The notes under the pieces are model-generated. The model was not told the DNA's origin. It was given only the letters and a program-made list of their open reading frames with translations, and did no database searches. Shown here piece after piece: positions 6,024 through 8,957 of a stretch of DNA of 8,957 bases. Position 1 is the stretch's first letter. Every line of letters begins with the position of its first letter. Both the position numbers and the translations under genes were made by a program. The stretch is from Acidobacteriota bacterium (GTDB taxonomy: Bacteria; Acidobacteriota; Terriglobia; Terriglobales; Acidobacteriaceae), in contig JAEKKE010000104.1 of assembly GCA_019510535.1 (NCBI GenBank), positions 1-8,957 on the forward strand. Direction: 5' to 3'.

Positions 6024-7676
6024 TTAAGCGAGGATACGGAAGGCATAGACGTCAAGATGGTCTTGCGGCTTTGCTGGAAGCTTGATCGTCAGTGCTTCCG
6101 CTTCCTGGCGAAACTCCAGGCGACCATGTCCTCCCAGCATCTCCACCGAACCGATCTTGCGGGGATACGTCGCATTGTTTGTGGCGAGCGATTTGATGCT
6201 CACCTTCCCATCTGCCGGCCATCCCAGGACAAACGCATACAGCACATCGCCTTTGGTCGTGAAACGGATATCGCTGGCGTCAAAGGCTCGGGCCTTGGTC
6301 TCGTTGAAATTATGCGATCCGCTCACATCCGGTGCGCCTTCGCCATAGATTTTGAAGGGACGCGTGCCGTAGATGGCCTCTCCGTGTACTGACATCCAGC
6401 GTCCGAACTCCGCAAGGAATTTGTGCTCGTCTTCATCGATACTGCCGTCACCGCGAACGGGAATATTCAACATCAGGTTGCCGTTCTTGCTGACGATGTC
6501 TACGAGTGACTTGGCCACCCAGTCGGGAGTTTTGTATTCGTGTTTTTCAAAGAGAGAACGTCTGTAGTGCCAGTCACCGATACAGGTATCCGTCTGCCAT
6601 GGAGCTTCCAGGATGCCCTGGGCGCGGCCGCGTTCGATATCCAGCATCGTCGCTCCCGCATGTTCGGGGCTATATTCCTTTGCTGCAACAACAGCCTGCT
6701 GCTGGCCCCTATGCCACGACAGGCTGGCGTTGTAGTAGTACGCCGTAATATCCAGGCCAGCCTGGCCGAGCGGCAATTCACGGTCGTCGAAGTAGAGAAG
6801 ATCTGGTTTGTACTTGTCGATCAGATCTTTGCAACGGAGATACCAGGTGCGGACGAACTCCGGATTTGCCGGCGGCGGAGCCTCATCCCAGACACGGTCA
6901 TGCTTTTCGTGCCAGGCGTTGGCCTCGGCGATGGTCTTGAAGCCGTCGGGCATAACGATATTTCGTCCGGTATAGAGCTCCTGTGGGTCCAGCCCATCCC
7001 ACCAGGTACCCTTTCCATCTTTAGCGCTGAGTTGATAGGCGTCGTAGCGGACTCCCGCCATTGGCCCCTCGGGATCATATCCATAGGCCGCTTGCAGCCA
7101 GTGCCAGGCATGCGAAGCGTGATTGGAAACGCCGAAGCGCATTCCGTGCGCGCGAGCGATCTTCTCCCAGGTGCCGACGATATCCTTTCCCGGACCAACC
7201 CGCGTGGTGTTCCACGGATGATGTGTGGAGTCGAAGCAATCCAGATTGTCATGGTGACAGGCGAGCGCCATGAAGTACTTTGCTCCCGCCTTCACATAGA
7301 GTTCCATCAACTGTTCCGGTTGCCAGCGCTCAGCTTTCCATAGATGGTCAATCTCTTTGAAGCCGACCTTTGACGGATGCCCATATGTCTTGACGTGGTA
7401 GTCGTAGCAGGCGTCTCCCTGCAGGTACATGCGGCGTGCGTACCAGTCTCCTTGCTCTGGCACGCATTGCGCGCTCCAATGCGCCCAGATGCCAAACTTG
7501 GCGTCGCGAAACCATTCCGGCATTCGCCACTGTTTGAGGGAATCCCATGTCGGCACGTACGGCCCCGATGCCGTCACATTCTGTGCCTTCGCAAAGCGGG
7601 CCAATCTTGCCGATGCGAGTGCGAGCGCACCACGTTTCAACAGGTTCCTTCGACTAAGACCATCGATACGTTCCAT
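6024..7676 (-). CDS. Tat-exported GH29 alpha-L-fucosidase
   Basis: 550-residue exoglycosidase that should release L-fucose from glycans in the periplasm or outside the cell, by the retaining GH29 mechanism. Residues 1-31 are a twin-arginine signal (SRRNLLK at 8-14, short hydrophobic stretch, AKA before Q32), so it is exported folded. Core motifs: AKFGIWAHWSAQCVP (59-73), the strand-1 active-site region; ALACHHDNLDCFDS (137-150) with the His pair 141-142; KPDLLYFDD (290-298), where D297 aligns with the GH29 nucleophile; and the conserved SLVDIVSKNGNLMLNIP with GEAIYGTRPF before a C-terminal beta domain. The start at 7676 is supported by AAGGAG 9 nt upstream; an in-frame ATG at 7772 would lie inside the preceding terminator and hide the Tat signal. 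Some family positions differ: FDD where FDG is common, HHDNL where HHDGF is common, and a long insert between about 199 and 272. The acid/base residue cannot be assigned by eye. Confidence 0.93.
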   Translation of the reverse strand: MERIDGLSRRNLLKRGALALASARLARFAKAQNVTASGPYVPTWDSLKQWRMPEWFRDAKFGIWAHWSAQCVPEQGDWYARRMYLQGDACYDYHVKTYGHPSKVGFKEIDHLWKAERWQPEQLMELYVKAGAKYFMALACHHDNLDCFDSTHHPWNTTRVGPGKDIVGTWEKIARAHGMRFGVSNHASHAWHWLQAAYGYDPEGPMAGVRYDAYQLSAKDGKGTWWDGLDPQELYTGRNIVMPDGFKTIAEANAWHEKHDRVWDEAPPPANPEFVRTWYLRCKDLIDKYKPDLLYFDDRELPLGQAGLDITAYYYNASLSWHRGQQQAVVAAKEYSPEHAGATMLDIERGRAQGILEAPWQTDTCIGDWHYRRSLFEKHEYKTPDWVAKSLVDIVSKNGNLMLNIPVRGDGSIDEDEHKFLAEFGRWMSVHGEAIYGTRPFKIYGEGAPDVSGSHNFNETKARAFDASDIRFTTKGDVLYAFVLGWPADGKVSIKSLATNNATYPRKIGSVEMLGGHGRLEFRQEAEALTIKLPAKPQDHLDVYAFRILA

Positions 7677-7685
7677 TGCGTTTGG

Positions 7686-7691
7686 CTCCTT
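7686..7691 (-). promoter_or_regulatory. Shine-Dalgarno site of the fucosidase gene
   Basis: AAGGAG lies 9 nt before the ATG at 7676-7674. It fixes the start so that the protein begins directly with the twin-arginine signal peptide. No convincing promoter was found in 7692-7755: TTGACC at 7733-7728 could be a -35 box but has no -10 box at the right distance. Confidence 0.8.
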
Positions 7692-7755
7692 GTGACCTGT
7701 CCATCCTCTCAAACTTCCACCCTCGTTGGTCAATAGGAACCGGAGAAGAGCTCTT

Positions 7756-7793
7756 AAAACAAAAAGCCGCATGAGTTGTTCCCCATGCGGCTT
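7756..7793 (-). terminator. Intrinsic terminator of the Ig-repeat protein gene
   Basis: On the minus strand AAGCCGCATG (7793-7784) pairs perfectly with CATGCGGCTT (7773-7764) around a 10-nt loop, followed by TTTGTTTT. This is a 10-bp GC-rich stem with a strong T-tract, 24 nt after the stop codon. It separates the Ig-protein transcript from the fucosidase gene and rules out the longer fucosidase reading frame. Confidence 0.9.
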
Positions 7794-7817
7794 AGTGGAT
7801 GCAACAAGGTGCGATTG

Positions 7818-8957
7818 CTATTGAACGGCGACCGTTACAGCCGTAGTAGCGGAGACGCTTGTATTGGTCGCATCCGTACCGGTTACCGTAAAGGTGTAAC
7901 TACCTGCGGTAGTCCCTGTCGAGCCCGTGGAGCTTGAAGACTTTCCTCCTCCGGCGCAACCGCTGATGCCGATTGTGATTGTGATAGCCATCAGCAGCAT
8001 GAGCAGCGGAATCAGCTTGCGGCGACGCGGCATGCGCCACAGGATGGGCAGAGCAAAAGCAGCAACCACCAGACCTGCTCCCCAGCTCCGAGGATTGGCA
8101 GGCATCGTCAAAGCCGCAGACGTTGGCGCCGTTGTGCGAATGGTCAGTGTCGTCGTAGCGCTACCGCCTGCAGCCAGTGAGAAGCTGGCAGGCGACAGAC
8201 TGCAGGTAGGTACACTCTGTGCGCCAGAAGGCGAGGCTGTCAGCGTGCAGAGTACGTTCATCGTGCCGCTGTAGCTGCTGCCGGCATTGAACGTGATGGT
8301 AGCGGTTGTATTCGAGCCACGGTTCACCGCAGACGGCGTCGTTCCTGCAGCCACAACGGGTGCGACCGTTACCGTGCCGGATCCGGTAGCCGAAGCATAG
8401 TTTCCATCTCCGGAGTATGCCGCGGAAAGTGTATTCGAACCGCTGCTAAGGCTCGAGCCAGCCACGGAAATACTTGCACTTCCATTAGCCAGCGTGAGCT
8501 GCGAAGTGTAGGTTCCACTATGAAGAGTAACTGTGCCGGTGGGTACTGCCTGCCCGCTCGGACCTGCCACAGAGACACTGACCGTGCTCGTTTGCTTGTC
8601 CGTGATCGTCGCCGGCGATACCGTCATTGCCAATGCAGCCGTGCCACTGCCGCTGCCCTGTGTTACCGTCACTGTTCCGGATCCGGTAGCCGCCTTGTAA
8701 ACCGTAGCGCCTGGCGTATCAGGTATGTAGGCAGCCGTCAGAGTATCGTTGCCGACAGAAAGAACCCCGGCAGGAATACTGAAGCTCGCCGAGCCTGAAC
8801 TCAGCGCCTGTTGCGCACTGTAGCTGCCGCTCGTCAACGTGACAGTACCCGTTGGTGTTGGATTTCCATTTCCACCGGCGACGGCGACTGAAACCGATAG
8901 CGGTTGCGCTACAGTGATGCTTGACGCTGCGGGGGTTACTGTGACGGTTGGAGTAAC
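7818..8957 (-). CDS. Ig-like repeat surface protein with C-terminal membrane hairpin; 5' end outside the window
   Basis: The frame is open from the right edge: 379 residues are visible and the N-terminus is missing, so an internal TTG at 8837 should not be taken as the start. Residues about 1-100 and 109-203 are two bacterial Ig-like repeats (Big_3-type), each with PTGTVTL...GSAS...NTL(T/S)AAY...ATGSGTVTV. Residues about 210-275 are a third beta domain of different type with two Cys (237, 252) and CSLSPASFSLAAGGSATTTLTI, common in acidobacterial proteins. There follow a membrane segment (SWGAGLVVAAFALPILW, 291-307), a basic turn RMPRRRK (308-314), a second segment (LIPLLMLLMAITITIGISGC, 315-334), a Ser/Gly/Thr linker and a last beta strand ending TTAVTVAVQ. 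Composition is Ser/Thr/Gly/Ala-rich, as for secreted adhesin-like proteins. The role is probably surface structure or adhesion; no catalytic domain is visible. It ends with its own terminator and is probably not part of the sugar locus. Confidence 0.85.
   Translation of the reverse strand, partial: VTPTVTVTPAASSITVAQPLSVSVAVAGGNGNPTPTGTVTLTSGSYSAQQALSSGSASFSIPAGVLSVGNDTLTAAYIPDTPGATVYKAATGSGTVTVTQGSGSGTAALAMTVSPATITDKQTSTVSVSVAGPSGQAVPTGTVTLHSGTYTSQLTLANGSASISVAGSSLSSGSNTLSAAYSGDGNYASATGSGTVTVAPVVAAGTTPSAVNRGSNTTATITFNAGSSYSGTMNVLCTLTASPSGAQSVPTCSLSPASFSLAAGGSATTTLTIRTTAPTSAALTMPANPRSWGAGLVVAAFALPILWRMPRRRKLIPLLMLLMAITITIGISGCAGGGKSSSSTGSTGTTAGSYTFTVTGTDATNTSVSATTAVTVAVQ
8377..8692. repeat. 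Direct repeat, 16-nt copies 300 bp apart inside the Ig-domain gene
   Basis: CCGGATCCGGTAGCCG occurs at 8377-8392 and again at 8677-8692, exactly 300 bp apart. Both encode the same point (ATGSG) at the end of an Ig-like domain. Neighbouring sequence is similar but has diverged. The identity shows that the Ig repeats arose by tandem duplication of a domain of about 100 codons, or are kept similar by recombination. Confidence 0.75.

Noticed and set aside
6540..7343. A 267-codon open frame on the plus strand, opposite the fucosidase gene
   Set aside because: It is antisense to a GH29 gene with clear motifs, and its translation resembles no family I know. Treated as a shadow frame.
7728..7733. 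TTGACC as a -35 box of a fucosidase promoter
   Set aside because: The hexamer 17 bp downstream (GAGAGG) does not resemble a -10 box, so the promoter could not be supported.
7746..7755. 10-bp palindrome AAGAGCTCTT upstream of the fucosidase as an operator
   Set aside because: It is short, unlike the operator pair before the receptor, and lies beside the terminator T-tract. Chance is a sufficient explanation.
7677..7772. In-frame upstream ATG that would lengthen the fucosidase by 32 residues
   Set aside because: It begins inside the terminator of the preceding gene and would bury the twin-arginine signal peptide.
8372..8957. Repeats in the Ig-protein gene as a possible CRISPR array
   Set aside because: The repeat units are coding, about 300 bp long and in frame with Ig domains; there are no short regular repeats with unique spacers.

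Overview
The window reads as chromosomal DNA of an acidobacterium (Acidobacteriota, probably class Terriglobia, near Terriglobus, Granulicella or Edaphobacter). This rests on three things visible here. The first is a roughly 1,100-residue Oar-like TonB-dependent receptor with an N-terminal carboxypeptidase-regulatory-like domain. The second is an Ig-repeat surface protein with a peculiar C-terminal membrane hairpin. The third is a Tat-exported GH29 fucosidase next to a PIG-L-type deacetylase. The assignment comes from recalled family features; no database search was possible.

All six genes lie on the minus strand, so transcription runs from high to low coordinates. From the right edge: (i) an Ig-like repeat protein (8957-7818), whose N-terminal part lies outside the window and which ends in a textbook intrinsic terminator (7756-7793); (ii) a Tat-secreted GH29 alpha-L-fucosidase (7676-6024), followed by a GC-rich hairpin (5981-6002); (iii) an intergenic region carrying a 115-bp symmetric element with 17-nt terminal inverted repeats bounded by TA (5798-5912); (iv) a LacI-family regulator (5760-4720) whose stop codon overlaps the start of (v) a PfkB-family sugar kinase (4723-3731); (vi) a 163-bp regulatory region with a sigma70-like promoter, two tandem LacI-type operators and a structured leader; (vii) the TonB-dependent receptor (3567-223); (viii) a 22-bp perfect palindrome; (ix) the start of an exported protein (163-1), probably a PIG-L deacetylase, cut by the left edge.

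A reasonable model is a small carbohydrate-acquisition locus. The fucosidase trims fucosylated glycans outside the cytoplasm. The Oar-like receptor brings a large ligand across the outer membrane. The deacetylase acts on acetylated (possibly N-acetyl amino-sugar) groups in the envelope. The cytoplasmic PfkB kinase phosphorylates the released sugar. The LacI protein, co-translated with the kinase, senses the sugar and represses the receptor promoter through the tandem GTTA-N4-TAAC-like sites. The gene order and the operator geometry are seen in the sequence; the substrate and the regulatory link are inference. No RNA genes, CRISPR arrays or transposase genes were seen.
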